From contig NZ_CP150241.1 of the NCBI RefSeq assembly GCF_037975235.1, positions 4,030,001-4,094,000 of the forward strand: 64,000 nt of DNA, written 5' to 3'. The notes beneath the pieces were generated by a model, which was not told the DNA's origin, made no database searches, and saw only the letters and a list, made by a program, of their open reading frames with translations. A program made the translations under genes and the position numbers. How positions within the stretch are numbered: the first letter of the stretch is position 1; every line of letters starts with the position of its first letter. Shown here piece by piece: positions 34,957 to 43,379 of the stretch. Source of the stretch: Paenibacillus sp. FSL R5-0341. Lineage in GTDB: Bacteria > Bacillota > Bacilli > Paenibacillales > Paenibacillaceae.

Positions 34957-35379
34957 TCATTTTTTCCACAACTCTCGTATTTTCTCCCCGACAAATCTCG
35001 CAATTCCCTCTTCACCAACCTCACGCGTTAACGCTGACCGACTCAAAACCAAATCAGCAGATGAAATTTCCACACCATCAATTTGACCATCCGATGACAT
35101 AATAACCACATATTTGAATCCTGAGGATTTAAGCTGTGCGGACAAGGAATTTAATGTCATTGACATTTCCGAATTAGCATAATGAAAGGCTGGATACGTC
35201 ATAATTCTCCCTTTGAAAGGAATCTCGACCATATCCAGAAAATCTCTCAGCCGCTCCAGTGCTTCGGTAGCTTCAACTGGCGACTGCTCACCGCTAAGAG
35301 CCGTGTATGGAATAAGGCATGTATCCAGATAGAGTTGCAGTTCAGCCCAGCTGTCTTGAGTCATCTCACTGAATTTCAA
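34957..35379 (-). CDS. ypiF: YpiF-like protein (DUF2487)
   Basis: 140 residues, soluble. Contains EATEALERLRDFLDMVEIPFKGRIMTYPA and VVIMSSDGQIDGVEISSADLVLSRSALTREVG, as in DUF2487 proteins encoded next to qcrA. Function is unknown. I chose the TTG at 35377-35379, about 10 nt after AAGGGG; in-frame ATGs further upstream lack a ribosome binding site. Confidence 0.8.
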   Translation of the reverse strand: MKFSEMTQDSWAELQLYLDTCLIPYTALSGEQSPVEATEALERLRDFLDMVEIPFKGRIMTYPAFHYANSEMSMTLNSLSAQLKSSGFKYVVIMSSDGQIDGVEISSADLVLSRSALTREVGEEGIARFVGEKIRELWKK

Positions 35380-35531
35380 TTCCCTATATCCCCTTTCTAT
35401 CCATTTTATTCCCATATTATATATGAGCATATCTTATAAATCCAGACATTCATTTTGGAAATACACATATCAAAAAAGGAAACACGCATCTGCGCATTCC
35501 CTTTTATATCAGAAAAGATGTATGGTGCCCA

Positions 35532-35711
35532 TCAGTTTATGGTCCTCAGTTCATCCGTCAGACTCCGGAAAGCTACTTCGTCTCCGGTAGCTAACGCTTT
35601 ATCGATTTCCAAATAGAGCTTCTCGCTGCGCTGTTTGCGAAGCGCTTCGTCCCACACCATCTCAGCTGCCAGCCCCAACATGACTTCATACGTAACTTTC
35701 ATTTTATCCAA
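35532..35711 (-). CDS. Small IDEAL-domain protein (59 aa)
   Basis: Translating the minus strand from TTG (35709-35711), 7 nt after GGAGGTG, gives MDKMKVTYEVMLGLAAEMVW and a C-terminal LYLEIDKALATGDEVAFRSL...TDEL. This matches the IDEAL motif pattern (LxxxID-AL--GD---F--LT-EL), a short interaction domain of Bacillota also found at the end of YpiB near qcrA. Here it stands almost alone. Too short for common gene-length cut-offs. Confidence 0.8.
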   Translation of the reverse strand: MDKMKVTYEVMLGLAAEMVWDEALRKQRSEKLYLEIDKALATGDEVAFRSLTDELRTIN

Positions 35712-35734
35712 TAGGATGCACCTCCAAAACGGAT

Positions 35735-36241
35735 TTAAGAGCTCCTATATTCTTTTCCTTTGGTAACATAACCCAGTGAAGTTCTCGACATCCGCTCGAG
35801 ATCGGCATCAGTCAGCTCACGTATCACTTTGGCAGGTGTCCCCAAGGCCAGAGTATAGGGCGGAATTTTACTATTCTCAGTAACAACTGAACCGGCCCCA
35901 ATCAGCGTATATTCGCCTATGTCGGCTCCATTCAACAGAATGGCTCCCATGCCGATTAATGAGCCTGTTCCAATACGACAACCATGAATGATCGCTGAAT
36001 GTCCTACCGAAACATCGTCTCCCAAAATCAAAGGTTGATCTGTGTTAACATGTCCAACAGCATTATCTTGAATATTACAGCGGTTTCCAATGATTATGGG
36101 AGCCAAATCGGCTCGCAGGACTGCATTGAACCAGACGGAAGATTCTTCCCCAATTCTCAAATCACCGATCAGTTTTGCACCTTCAGCCATATATACTGAA
36201 GGGTGTAACTGAGGTTGTAGACCTTTGTATGGAATTATCAT
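35735..36241 (-). CDS. Gamma-class carbonic anhydrase-like hexapeptide-repeat protein
   Basis: 168 residues of left-handed beta-helix repeats (AKLIGDLRIGEESSVWFNAVLRADLAPIIIGNRCNIQDNAV). Metal-site histidines are seen in VGHVNTDQP and SVGHSAIIHGC, with the spacing of the YrdA/PaaY/CamH group. Activity as a carbonic anhydrase is uncertain because many homologues are inactive or act on other substrates. The ATG at 36241 is preceded by AAGGAG at normal spacing; a GTG at 36250 is too close. Confidence 0.88.
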   Translation of the reverse strand: MIIPYKGLQPQLHPSVYMAEGAKLIGDLRIGEESSVWFNAVLRADLAPIIIGNRCNIQDNAVGHVNTDQPLILGDDVSVGHSAIIHGCRIGTGSLIGMGAILLNGADIGEYTLIGAGSVVTENSKIPPYTLALGTPAKVIRELTDADLERMSRTSLGYVTKGKEYRSS

Positions 36242-36285
36242 CGATATCACTCCTTAATTTGGGAGTGATTTTAGCAACTTGTCCT

Positions 36286-37404
36286 TCACTTGTCAAACAT
36301 AATAGGTGTAACGTCTCCTGAGATGGAGCGACAGGATGCAGCAAGTCGTGTGCCCCAGGCTGTCATTTGTACAGTCCGGCCTTCCTCGTGTTCGCCAATG
36401 CGAACCATGCCAAGATGCAACATCATTTTAACAATTCTATTATCATAGATGGCCTCAGCCGTATCATAATAGAACGGCTGAATGAATGGACCGATCTGAC
36501 GAAACAGCGATTCGGCGGTTGACCATTCCGAGGCACATTCGCCTGTCCAATACACAATAGAGGACAGATTGGGAATAGCACCTTTATACAATCTTAACCA
36601 AAACCTAAATAGCTGTATCATTTCGGCTGTTTTCTCAGCCCCCAGCTTGTCTTCTCCAGCTGGTGATAACCTTAGCGTACCTTGCTCCTCGCGAACCAGC
36701 CGATGGTGAAATGCATAGTCGTAGAGAAGAGCGAAGCGATCCGGGTAATCCTTGAATGAACGACCATATCCGAATCTCCAACCGGCTTTGCCCACCAATT
36801 CCTCACTGATGTGTAGATGCTCCATAATCTGCTGTTGAGAGCGACGGTACATCATGCCTTCAGCGTTAAGGGCAATTTCATGCTGCTGGACAAACTGCAG
36901 GAACAACTTAAGATCATCCGCTAAGAGATGATACTCATCCCGATACATGGGCGGTTCCGTCGTTTTGGTAATCCCTGCTCGCAAATGTGTGGATAACACA
37001 TCCCTGAACCTTAATTTCAGATCCTGAGGTACCTGATACAGATATCTGGTCTGCTGCGTCGTCCCATTGAACAACCATCCGCTCTTATTGAAGCGAACGA
37101 TGAGGTCACGTGGACTGGCGCCAGCCTCACTCTCCTTTTTGTCCATCGATTGACGGGCTATGGCAACGAGTTCTTCCATACCATAGTACTGGCGAGGATC
37201 AAACAACAAGTTGTTCAAGAAGCGCTGATCTGCTTGATTCAGTTGACGTACCTGCTGCTCAAAAAAGGGTCTGCTGCCCAATGTAGTGAGAATACTCTGG
37301 ATGAGTTCATGTTTGGAGTTGGGCTTGCATTCACATTGGTAATAGTCTGCTATTCGATTAAGCTGGCCAATATCGGCAAAAGTAAGCATATCCGCTAGAT
37401 TCAT
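36286..37404 (-). CDS. Protein of unknown function, winged-helix/helicase-associated-like
   Basis: About 372 residues, soluble. The N-terminus is SAP- or UBA-like (LNRIADYYQCECKPNSKHELIQSILTTLG), followed by a helical region with FFEQQVRQLNQADQRFLNNLLF. The C-terminal half has winged-helix-like pieces (LRLSPAGEDKL, RTVQMTAWGTRLA). The arrangement recalls helicase-associated XPB/Ssl2 N-terminal-type proteins, but no helicase motor is present and I cannot name a function. The ATG at 37404 is chosen (GAGG 10 nt upstream). It stands alone. Confidence 0.75.
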   Translation of the reverse strand: MNLADMLTFADIGQLNRIADYYQCECKPNSKHELIQSILTTLGSRPFFEQQVRQLNQADQRFLNNLLFDPRQYYGMEELVAIARQSMDKKESEAGASPRDLIVRFNKSGWLFNGTTQQTRYLYQVPQDLKLRFRDVLSTHLRAGITKTTEPPMYRDEYHLLADDLKLFLQFVQQHEIALNAEGMMYRRSQQQIMEHLHISEELVGKAGWRFGYGRSFKDYPDRFALLYDYAFHHRLVREEQGTLRLSPAGEDKLGAEKTAEMIQLFRFWLRLYKGAIPNLSSIVYWTGECASEWSTAESLFRQIGPFIQPFYYDTAEAIYDNRIVKMMLHLGMVRIGEHEEGRTVQMTAWGTRLAASCRSISGDVTPIMFDK

Positions 37405-37660
37405 GGGTCCATCGCCTCGCCCGTTAACTACTTCGACCGCTGATTCGAAGCCTGAAATAGTTTGGTTTTGTAAACATCGTTGACGGAATTCCCACAATCT
37501 AAACCTCTTTTTGGAAATCTTTTATGTTTGAATCCATTTCATAATATCTTTAGTGAATTATGAAATTAATTCGTTAATCATACTATGCCTCAAGTTGGTC
37601 AATCAGAAGAAAAATGAGAGGTTTGAAATCATATAAAGTCTTTCTTTCTCCATAAAACGC

Positions 37661-37696
37661 AAAAAAAACAACCCAAGTTGGATTACTCAGGTTGTT
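37661..37696 (-). terminator. Terminator overlapping the end of the phosphatase gene
   Basis: On the minus strand AACAACCTGAG and CTTGGGTTGTT pair, with TTTTTTTT following. The stop codon TAA sits in the loop and the 5' arm is coding (KQP). Confidence 0.85.
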
Positions 37697-38288
37697 TCGC
37701 TGTGTCCAAAGACAGATGTCGTGTGCAATTATATAACAGCGGACTCCAGTCATCACGTTCCTTTTCCAGAATCGTCAGTGACAGGTTTCCAATCCGTTCC
37801 GTATACCGATCTTCAAACAAGGCTGTTAACAAGTTGGCCAGAAAAGCTCCATGGGTGACAATGAGTACATTCTGGTCCGGATAGGTAGACCATAGATCTT
37901 CCAAAAACGCCAGTGCACGAATCTGGATATCCGCTATCTGCTCCTGTCCCAAGTCCAATGTCTCCCATGATTTGCCCCAGCGGGCAACCCGTTCATCTGA
38001 AGTCAGACCTTCAATCTGACCAAAAGCCCTTTCTTTCAACCGTGCGTCCGGCTCCAGCAAAGGTACATTCAACAGATTGGAGATGATCTCCCCTGTTTCC
38101 TGTGCCCGCGATAATCCACTTGTGATGATATAGTCCCATTGGTATTCTTCCGTCAGCAGACGTCTTCCCAGGCGTCCTGCCTGTTCACGACCTTCTCCAT
38201 TGAGCGGAATATCCGTCTGACCCTGTATACGGCCCGCCGCATTCCAGTCTGTAAGACCGTGACGAATAAGCCCGATTCGCACTTTCAT
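37683..38288 (-). CDS. Histidine phosphatase family protein (phosphoglycerate mutase-like)
   Basis: 201 residues. The nucleophile motif is LIRHGLTDWN; the second half has ERAFGQIEGLTSDE and VLIVTHGAFLANLL with the catalytic His. It is closest in layout to broad-specificity phosphatases (PhoE/GpmB/CobC type) rather than to glycolytic mutase. The substrate is not deducible. It lies 37 bp downstream of the sigma/anti-sigma pair and may be co-transcribed. Confidence 0.9.
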   Translation of the reverse strand: MKVRIGLIRHGLTDWNAAGRIQGQTDIPLNGEGREQAGRLGRRLLTEEYQWDYIITSGLSRAQETGEIISNLLNVPLLEPDARLKERAFGQIEGLTSDERVARWGKSWETLDLGQEQIADIQIRALAFLEDLWSTYPDQNVLIVTHGAFLANLLTALFEDRYTERIGNLSLTILEKERDDWSPLLYNCTRHLSLDTAKQPE

Positions 38289-38325
38289 CCCTCATCTCTC
38301 CACACGGCGAACGAAAGGTTATTAC

Positions 38326-38964
38326 CTATGCACGCGCACCTTGTTGTTTACGTTTATTCGTTGTTCGATGCATACGTCCAAGAGAAAATAAAGCCATCCC
38401 TATTGCTAGTAAAGACAGGGCCATCCAATATTGAGGATAAGCAGGTCCCATGCTCACAACAAAAGGTTCAATGATGCTTCCTCTGTCCGCTCCAGTCATG
38501 TTGTACTGATACAATCCAGAAGACGATGGTCCGCTTCCGGCAACCCCTGTCTCCAGAATACCCGTAGCAACAACCTTGGTTTGCTCAGCTTCTGATACGT
38601 CTGGCTTAAACATGGCCATGTACAGAAAGCTGCATAAAAAAATAGCCAGGAACGCGGCAATCCACAAAGACATATGTTTGCGGATCGCAGCAGAGAAACG
38701 ATTAACCTTTGCCTCTTCCGGCAATAGCCATGGAGACTCCGCATAGATCCGGTCCATAACGTTACGGTTGACTCTCTCTGCCTGTTGTTCTGTCACTGGA
38801 ACCGGGATGCTGTGCAGCAAGATCTGGGCTTCTTCCCAGACCTCAAACTGCTCGGAGCACTCTTCACAACCAGCGAGATGAGCATGAAATGCAATCCGCT
38901 GAGGATGAGCTTCCGGCAAGTCCCAGACCAGTGCAAACAGTTCCTGGGCTTCATTGCAATTCAT
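38326..38964 (-). CDS. Zinc-finger anti-sigma factor, membrane-bound
   Basis: 212 residues. The N-terminal ZAS-type motif H29-x3-C33-x2-C36 (with C3) lies in a helical region that binds ECF sigma factors. One transmembrane helix is at about 99-118 and a second at about 179-196, with an extracytoplasmic loop rich in Gly/Ser between them. The ATG overlaps the sigma stop by 4 bp. It presumably sequesters the sigma factor at the membrane until a signal releases it. Confidence 0.88.
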   Translation of the reverse strand: MNCNEAQELFALVWDLPEAHPQRIAFHAHLAGCEECSEQFEVWEEAQILLHSIPVPVTEQQAERVNRNVMDRIYAESPWLLPEEAKVNRFSAAIRKHMSLWIAAFLAIFLCSFLYMAMFKPDVSEAEQTKVVATGILETGVAGSGPSSSGLYQYNMTGADRGSIIEPFVVSMGPAYPQYWMALSLLAIGMALFSLGRMHRTTNKRKQQGARA

Positions 38965-39554
38965 CGGTTCTTCATCCCTTCATATGGCTCGTACACCGGT
39001 TCGAAGAAATAAGGTTCCAATTGAGTTTTTACGCTTGATCTTGCTCTGAATAATAACGATTTCACAGAACTGACGCTCTGCCCAAGAATATTTGCAATCT
39101 CTTGGTAGTCTAGTTGATCATACTCACGGAGTATAATCGCAGAACGCTGCTTCTCCGGCAAATTGTTAATCGCATCCCTAACCAGCATCACCCGCTCGCT
39201 GCGCAGAACAGCATACTCCGGTGCATTCTCCGAAGGAGCAACAGGAACGATCCCGCTCTCTTCAAGTGGGACATTTCCGCTGCGCTGTTTGCGAAGCTCA
39301 CTCAGTACCGTATTTCTCGCAATGGTATATAACCAGGTTGAGAATGAGGCATCTACCTCACGGAAAGAGTGCAGACTGCGGAACGCCTTATAGAAAGTCT
39401 CAGAACAGAGATCTTCCGCAAGCAGCTCCATATTGGAACTTTTCAACATATGATATACGAAAGCCAGTATTTTACGCTGATAACGACTCATCAGCTCGGA
39501 ATATAACTCCAGGTTACCTTCCTTGATCTCTCGAATCAACTGGGAATCCGTCAT
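38961..39554 (-). CDS. ECF-type RNA polymerase sigma factor
   Basis: 197 residues. Region 2 (LYSELMSRYQRKILAFVYHML...LAEDLCSETFYKAFRSL, FSTWLYTIARNTVLSELRK) and region 4 (LPEKQRSAIILREYDQLDYQEIANILGQSVSSVKSLLFRAR) are complete. I chose the ATG at 39554, with GGAGGGG 10 nt upstream; the open frame to 39611 is probably untranslated. It is translationally coupled to the anti-sigma gene. In B. subtilis the tyrA-ypiF interval holds aroE/ypiA/ypiB instead. Confidence 0.93.
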   Translation of the reverse strand: MTDSQLIREIKEGNLELYSELMSRYQRKILAFVYHMLKSSNMELLAEDLCSETFYKAFRSLHSFREVDASFSTWLYTIARNTVLSELRKQRSGNVPLEESGIVPVAPSENAPEYAVLRSERVMLVRDAINNLPEKQRSAIILREYDQLDYQEIANILGQSVSSVKSLLFRARSSVKTQLEPYFFEPVYEPYEGMKNR

Positions 39555-40001
39555 TTGAGTGCGACCCCTCCTCGCCCATCCATGTGCTTCTCCCCGTTCG
39601 ACTCTATCCATGTATTACCGAACAGGCACAAAAAAGTTGCGGTTCTCACCGCATATTAACAGCGTTCAGCGCCATAACTGGCCTTCCCGCCAAATTCCCC
39701 TATGTAATGGCAATTTCCCCAACGTTTCTACATTAACAGTATTTATTGTACAACGGTCTGCATCATCCTGGCAAATCCATTGCTATCCACAGAAACCCGA
39801 CCTGTCATTCATATGCGGTCATTTTCACGTTCATGACTTCTTTTTGGACCTTTTTGACAAGCCTTTTGTATATAGACGAGCGAAGTTTTAAAAAGGTTAC
39901 AAAAATGTGATATTTTTTTGATCCGAGGCATCTTCACAAAAGGATGTATTATCCTGAATTTCCGAAAGATATAATTAACTCAAACAATTTTACTTAAAGT
40001 G
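39555..40001. other. Intergenic region upstream of the ECF sigma gene
   Basis: About 450 bp, AT-rich toward its right end. It must contain the sigma operon promoter, but I find no clear sigma-A or ECF consensus pair and no coding frame with a ribosome binding site. Confidence 0.5.
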
Positions 40002-40030
40002 TTGACAAAATGAAAACGTATACATATAAT
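40002..40030 (+). promoter_or_regulatory. Consensus sigma-A promoter with an embedded cre site
   Basis: TTGACA (40002-40007), a 17-bp spacer and TATAAT (40025-40030) are perfect consensus. Positions 40010-40024 read ATGAAAACGTATACA, which satisfies the degenerate cre pattern WTGNAANCGNWNNCW at every position. CcpA bound here would block RNA polymerase. Confidence 0.85.
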
Positions 40031-40036
40031 AAGGGT

Positions 40037-40120
40037 ACAGTATGGTTTCTCTCCACTCCTATCCAATAACTGTATTGCTCCACGTGAGCAATGGCCGCTT
40101 ATGTAAGCGGTCTTTTTTTT
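40037..40120 (+). ncRNA. Candidate catabolite-controlled small RNA (about 84 nt)
   Basis: It begins about 7 nt after the promoter -10. A pyrimidine-rich single-stranded segment at 40048-40064 contains CTCTCC and ACTCCT, complementary to Shine-Dalgarno sequences. A hairpin follows (ATTGCTC/GAGCAAT, 40074-40092), then an intrinsic terminator (GGCCGCTT/AAGCGGTC with T8, 40093-40120). No gene lies downstream on this strand, so it is not a leader. A 49-codon frame starting at 40042 runs through the terminator and has no ribosome binding site within the transcript. Confidence 0.75.
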
Positions 40121-40233
40121 GTCTTCTAAAAGATGTTGCCTGTTATTTGTATGTTAATATTTACATACTCTATATACATTACCCTCTTTAATCTGTGACG
40201 AAAATCAACTGAACAACTCCAATATAACCTCAC

Positions 40234-40258
40234 AAAAAAGAGGGCTTTCGCCCCCTTT
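40234..40258 (-). terminator. Terminator of the trp-his-tyr supraoperon after tyrA
   Basis: On the minus strand AGGGGGC and GCCCTCT pair around GAAA, followed by TTTTT. It lies within 10 bp of the tyrA stop. Confidence 0.88.
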
Positions 40259-40264
40259 CTCATC

Positions 40265-41359
40265 TTATATCCACACCTGATAACCTAAGGAATCCAATAA
40301 CGTCTTGGCTCGTTCCATATCTTCTTCCTGACGGAAGGACAGACGCATAATGCCTGGCACATCCACCCGGTTCTCGATAATCTCCAAGTTGCTCAAGTTG
40401 ATGTCATTGGCCCCAAGCTCAGTTGCGATCTTACCAATCATACCAGGTGCATCCTGGACATCGGTATAGAGGTCAAATAACGGCGAAATCATGCCTTTGC
40501 GTCGTTCTGGCAATACACTGCGGAACTCGCGGGCCTGACGGAATGCTTCCTCAATGCCTTCACCATTCTTATGCTCCAGCATATCCGTGAAAGCCGTCAT
40601 TTGTCTGTTCCAGTCTTTAAGCAAACCCAGCAGTACATCCCGGTTGCTAAGCAAGATATCTCTCCATACAATGGCGTCACTGGATGCAATCCGGGTGATA
40701 TCTCGGAAACCGCCTGCAGCCAGCATTTTATACAACGGATTCGACTCATTATACTCACGCACCTGGTTTACCAACGCAACAGCAATAACATGTGGCAGAT
40801 GACTAATCGCCCCCACAATGTCATCGTGCAGCAAAGGCTCCACACGTACGATCTGTGCCCGCGTATACGCAAGCAGCTCAGACAACCTGCTGTACGCTTC
40901 CTCAGGCACATATTCTGATGGGGTCAAGACGTAGTATGCATTCTCAAACAACACGGCTGAGGCCGCGTCTACGCCTGCACGCTCCGATCCTGCCATAGGA
41001 TGACCACCAATGAAATAAGCGTCGGTCAACCGCACATGCTCAGCACAAGCCGCAATGGAAGCCTTCGTGCTTCCTACGTCAGTGATAATACATCCTTTTT
41101 TCAATGGCAGCTTGGAGAGCTGCTCAAAGTAGGATTCAAGTAAACCTACGGGAACGCACAAAAAAATAAAGTCGGCATCCTCTACCGCTTCTTCCAGAGA
41201 GAGCGTAGCATCATCCACTACACCGCTCGCTATGTACTTGTCCTTCAGTTCATCCAAGTGGGCGTAGCCCATCACGGTTACACCTGGCTTGCCTTTGAAG
41301 CAGAGCGCAAGTGAACCGCCGATGAGTCCTACACCGATCATTGCAATTTTTAGTTTCAT
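40265..41359 (-). CDS. tyrA: Prephenate dehydrogenase with C-terminal ACT domain
   Basis: 364 residues. NAD-binding IGVGLIGGSLALCFKG, the catalytic-region IGGHPMAGSERAGVDAA and ISHLPHVIA are typical. The last 75 residues (DVQDAPGMIGKIATELGANDINLSNLEI) form an ACT domain for allosteric control, as in B. subtilis. It converts prephenate to 4-hydroxyphenylpyruvate in tyrosine synthesis. Last gene of the block, followed directly by a terminator; aroE, which follows in B. subtilis, is absent here. Confidence 0.97.
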   Translation of the reverse strand: MKLKIAMIGVGLIGGSLALCFKGKPGVTVMGYAHLDELKDKYIASGVVDDATLSLEEAVEDADFIFLCVPVGLLESYFEQLSKLPLKKGCIITDVGSTKASIAACAEHVRLTDAYFIGGHPMAGSERAGVDAASAVLFENAYYVLTPSEYVPEEAYSRLSELLAYTRAQIVRVEPLLHDDIVGAISHLPHVIAVALVNQVREYNESNPLYKMLAAGGFRDITRIASSDAIVWRDILLSNRDVLLGLLKDWNRQMTAFTDMLEHKNGEGIEEAFRQAREFRSVLPERRKGMISPLFDLYTDVQDAPGMIGKIATELGANDINLSNLEIIENRVDVPGIMRLSFRQEEDMERAKTLLDSLGYQVWI

Positions 41360-41385
41360 GGGTCCTCACTCTTTCATCGCCAGAA

Positions 41386-42486
41386 TTAAGGGCGTGCTAC
41401 CGCCTTCTCAGCCAGCGTGTTCTCCAGTGCCGTGACAAATGCACGGTTCTGTTCTGATGTTCCGACGGACACACGAATGTATGTTGGGTATACGTGGAAT
41501 CCCGGGCGAACGATAATGCCTTGTTTGAGCAAGGATTGGAACGCCGTTGCCGAAGGCATGTTCAGATCAACCATAATAAAGTTACCCTGTGAAGGGAAAT
41601 ACGACAATCCCAACCGTGTAAATTCATTTTGCAGGAAATCCCGATCCGTTGCATTCCGCTTCGAGCACTCTTGAACAAACTCCTGATCGAGCAGTGCTGC
41701 CGTTGCTGCGACCTGTCCAAAACGCGAAGTGTTAAATGGCTCACGTACACGGTTAATCAAATCAATAATTTCGGGACGAGCAATACCATACCCAATCCGG
41801 AGCGAAGCCAAACCGTAAATTTTGGAGAATGTCCGTAGAATGACCAGGTTCGGATACCGTTCGATCAATGGTACACTTTGCGGATATGCTTCATCGGTTA
41901 CGAACTCATAATACGCTTCGTCCAGTATGACCATCACATGAGCAGGCACGCGGTCCATAAAGGCTGTAAGTTCCTGCTCGGAGATAATCGTACCTGTCGG
42001 ATTATTTGGATTACACACCCATACTGCTTTGGTTTTGTCGCTGATTTGTGCGAGCATGGCGCTCAGATCATGAGTCCCATCCTTCAGAGGTACTTCAATG
42101 GTAACGGCACCCTCAATATCTGCATTGCTTTTGTATACAGAGAATGTCTGATCAGCCATGATGGTCTCGTCACCCGGCAAGAAGAAAGCTCTCGTAATCA
42201 AAGCAATAATCTCATCGGAACCACAACCAAATATCAGATTGTTCCGTTCCACGCCAAGATGGCTAGCAAGAACTCCTGTCAGCTCAACTGAGCTACCATC
42301 CGGGTATATGCTTATATTCGTCATTTCTCTCGTAATGGCTTCCAGAGCGGCAGGAGAACTGCCGTACGGATTTTCGTTGGAGGCCAGCTTGATGACTTGA
42401 TCAAGCCCCAGTTCACGTTTCACTTCTTCAATCGGTTTGCCCGGCTGGTACACAGGCAGATTGACAATCTGGGATTTCGGTTTCAA
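41386..42486 (-). CDS. hisC: Histidinol-phosphate aminotransferase
   Basis: 366 residues, class I PLP aminotransferase. The PLP lysine lies in RTFSKIYGLASLRIGYG, and SNENPYGSSPAALEAI and NPNNPTG are present. In Bacillus the trp-linked HisC also transaminates aromatic keto acids for Tyr and Phe, which explains its place between trpA and tyrA. An 86-bp gap separates it from trpA without a terminator. Confidence 0.96.
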   Translation of the reverse strand: MKPKSQIVNLPVYQPGKPIEEVKRELGLDQVIKLASNENPYGSSPAALEAITREMTNISIYPDGSSVELTGVLASHLGVERNNLIFGCGSDEIIALITRAFFLPGDETIMADQTFSVYKSNADIEGAVTIEVPLKDGTHDLSAMLAQISDKTKAVWVCNPNNPTGTIISEQELTAFMDRVPAHVMVILDEAYYEFVTDEAYPQSVPLIERYPNLVILRTFSKIYGLASLRIGYGIARPEIIDLINRVREPFNTSRFGQVAATAALLDQEFVQECSKRNATDRDFLQNEFTRLGLSYFPSQGNFIMVDLNMPSATAFQSLLKQGIIVRPGFHVYPTYIRVSVGTSEQNRAFVTALENTLAEKAVARP

Positions 42487-42572
42487 CCCAACCGCCTCCT
42501 GTTTTTAAAATATTGTTGGACACGGATCAGCATGTACCTCACGTATCCAAAGGATGTACTTTCAGGACATCC

Positions 42573-43379
42573 CTATCCCTTTAATTGTGCCACAAAGTTG
42601 CGAATTTGCAACAGTCCCGCTGCACGCGTATCCGGATTTTCAAGCAGAGGAATCGCGTCTTCCACTTGACGAACGATGGCACTACCGACAACAACACCAT
42701 CGCAGATGCGGGAGAAATGTGCAACCTGCTCATGGCTGGAGATACCGAAACCTACCGCTACAGGGAGGTCTGTCAGACTTTTCACCGTCTCAATGAAGCT
42801 TTCTACGCCGTCAAAGAAAGAAGCTCTCTCTCCGGTTACACCAAGGGAAGATACACAATAGATAAAGCCGCTCGCTCCCGTCACAATCCGCTCAATCCGT
42901 GCATTAGACGTTGGTGCAACAAGCGGCACCAGATGCACACCGGCACGATTTGCACGTTGTCGCATCTCTTCCGCTTCCTCAATCGGCAGGTCCGGAATGA
43001 TCATGCCACTAATATCGTGTTTGACCAATTCTTCGAAGAACACATCCAGTCCTGTCTGCAACACCGGATTATAATAGGTGAACAGTACAAATGGCAGTTT
43101 CACACCTGCCTTACGAGCTTTTGCTGCAGTTTCCATCACAGTACGAATGGTAATCTGGCTTTTCAGCGCACGTTCGGAAGCACGCTGAATGACTGGGCCA
43201 TCTGCAAGCGGATCGGAATAGGGAACACCCAGTTCCAAAATGTCCGCTCCCGCCTGTTCAAGCTCCTTGATGATATCGATCGTTGTATCCACATCCGGGT
43301 CTCCCACGGTTAAGAATGGAATAAGTGCCGTGCGATTCTGTTCCTTCAATTGCTGGAAGGTCTGGTCCATCAGATTCAT
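42573..43379 (-). CDS. trpA: Tryptophan synthase alpha chain
   Basis: 268 residues, TIM barrel. The catalytic Glu lies in [18 protein letters not shown], Asp in [12 protein letters not shown], and the phosphate loop in [10 protein letters not shown]. It cleaves indole-glycerol phosphate to indole, which is channelled to TrpB. The start overlaps trpB by 4 bp. Confidence 0.98.
   Translation of the reverse strand: MNLMDQTFQQLKEQNRTALIPFLTVGDPDVDTTIDIIKELEQAGADILELGVPYSDPLADGPVIQRASERALKSQITIRTVMETAAKARKAGVKLPFVLFTYYNPVLQTGLDVFFEELVKHDISGMIIPDLPIEEAEEMRQRANRAGVHLVPLVAPTSNARIERIVTGASGFIYCVSSLGVTGERASFFDGVESFIETVKSLTDLPVAVGFGISSHEQVAHFSRICDGVVVGSAIVRQVEDAIPLLENPDTRAAGLLQIRNFVAQLKG

Noticed and set aside
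40042-40191. 49-codon frame inside the candidate small RNA
   Set aside because: Runs through the intrinsic terminator; the AAGGG before its ATG lies upstream of the predicted transcript start.
42585-43313. 242-codon open frame on the plus strand
   Set aside because: Antisense shadow of trpA, with cysteine/arginine-rich low-plausibility protein sequence.
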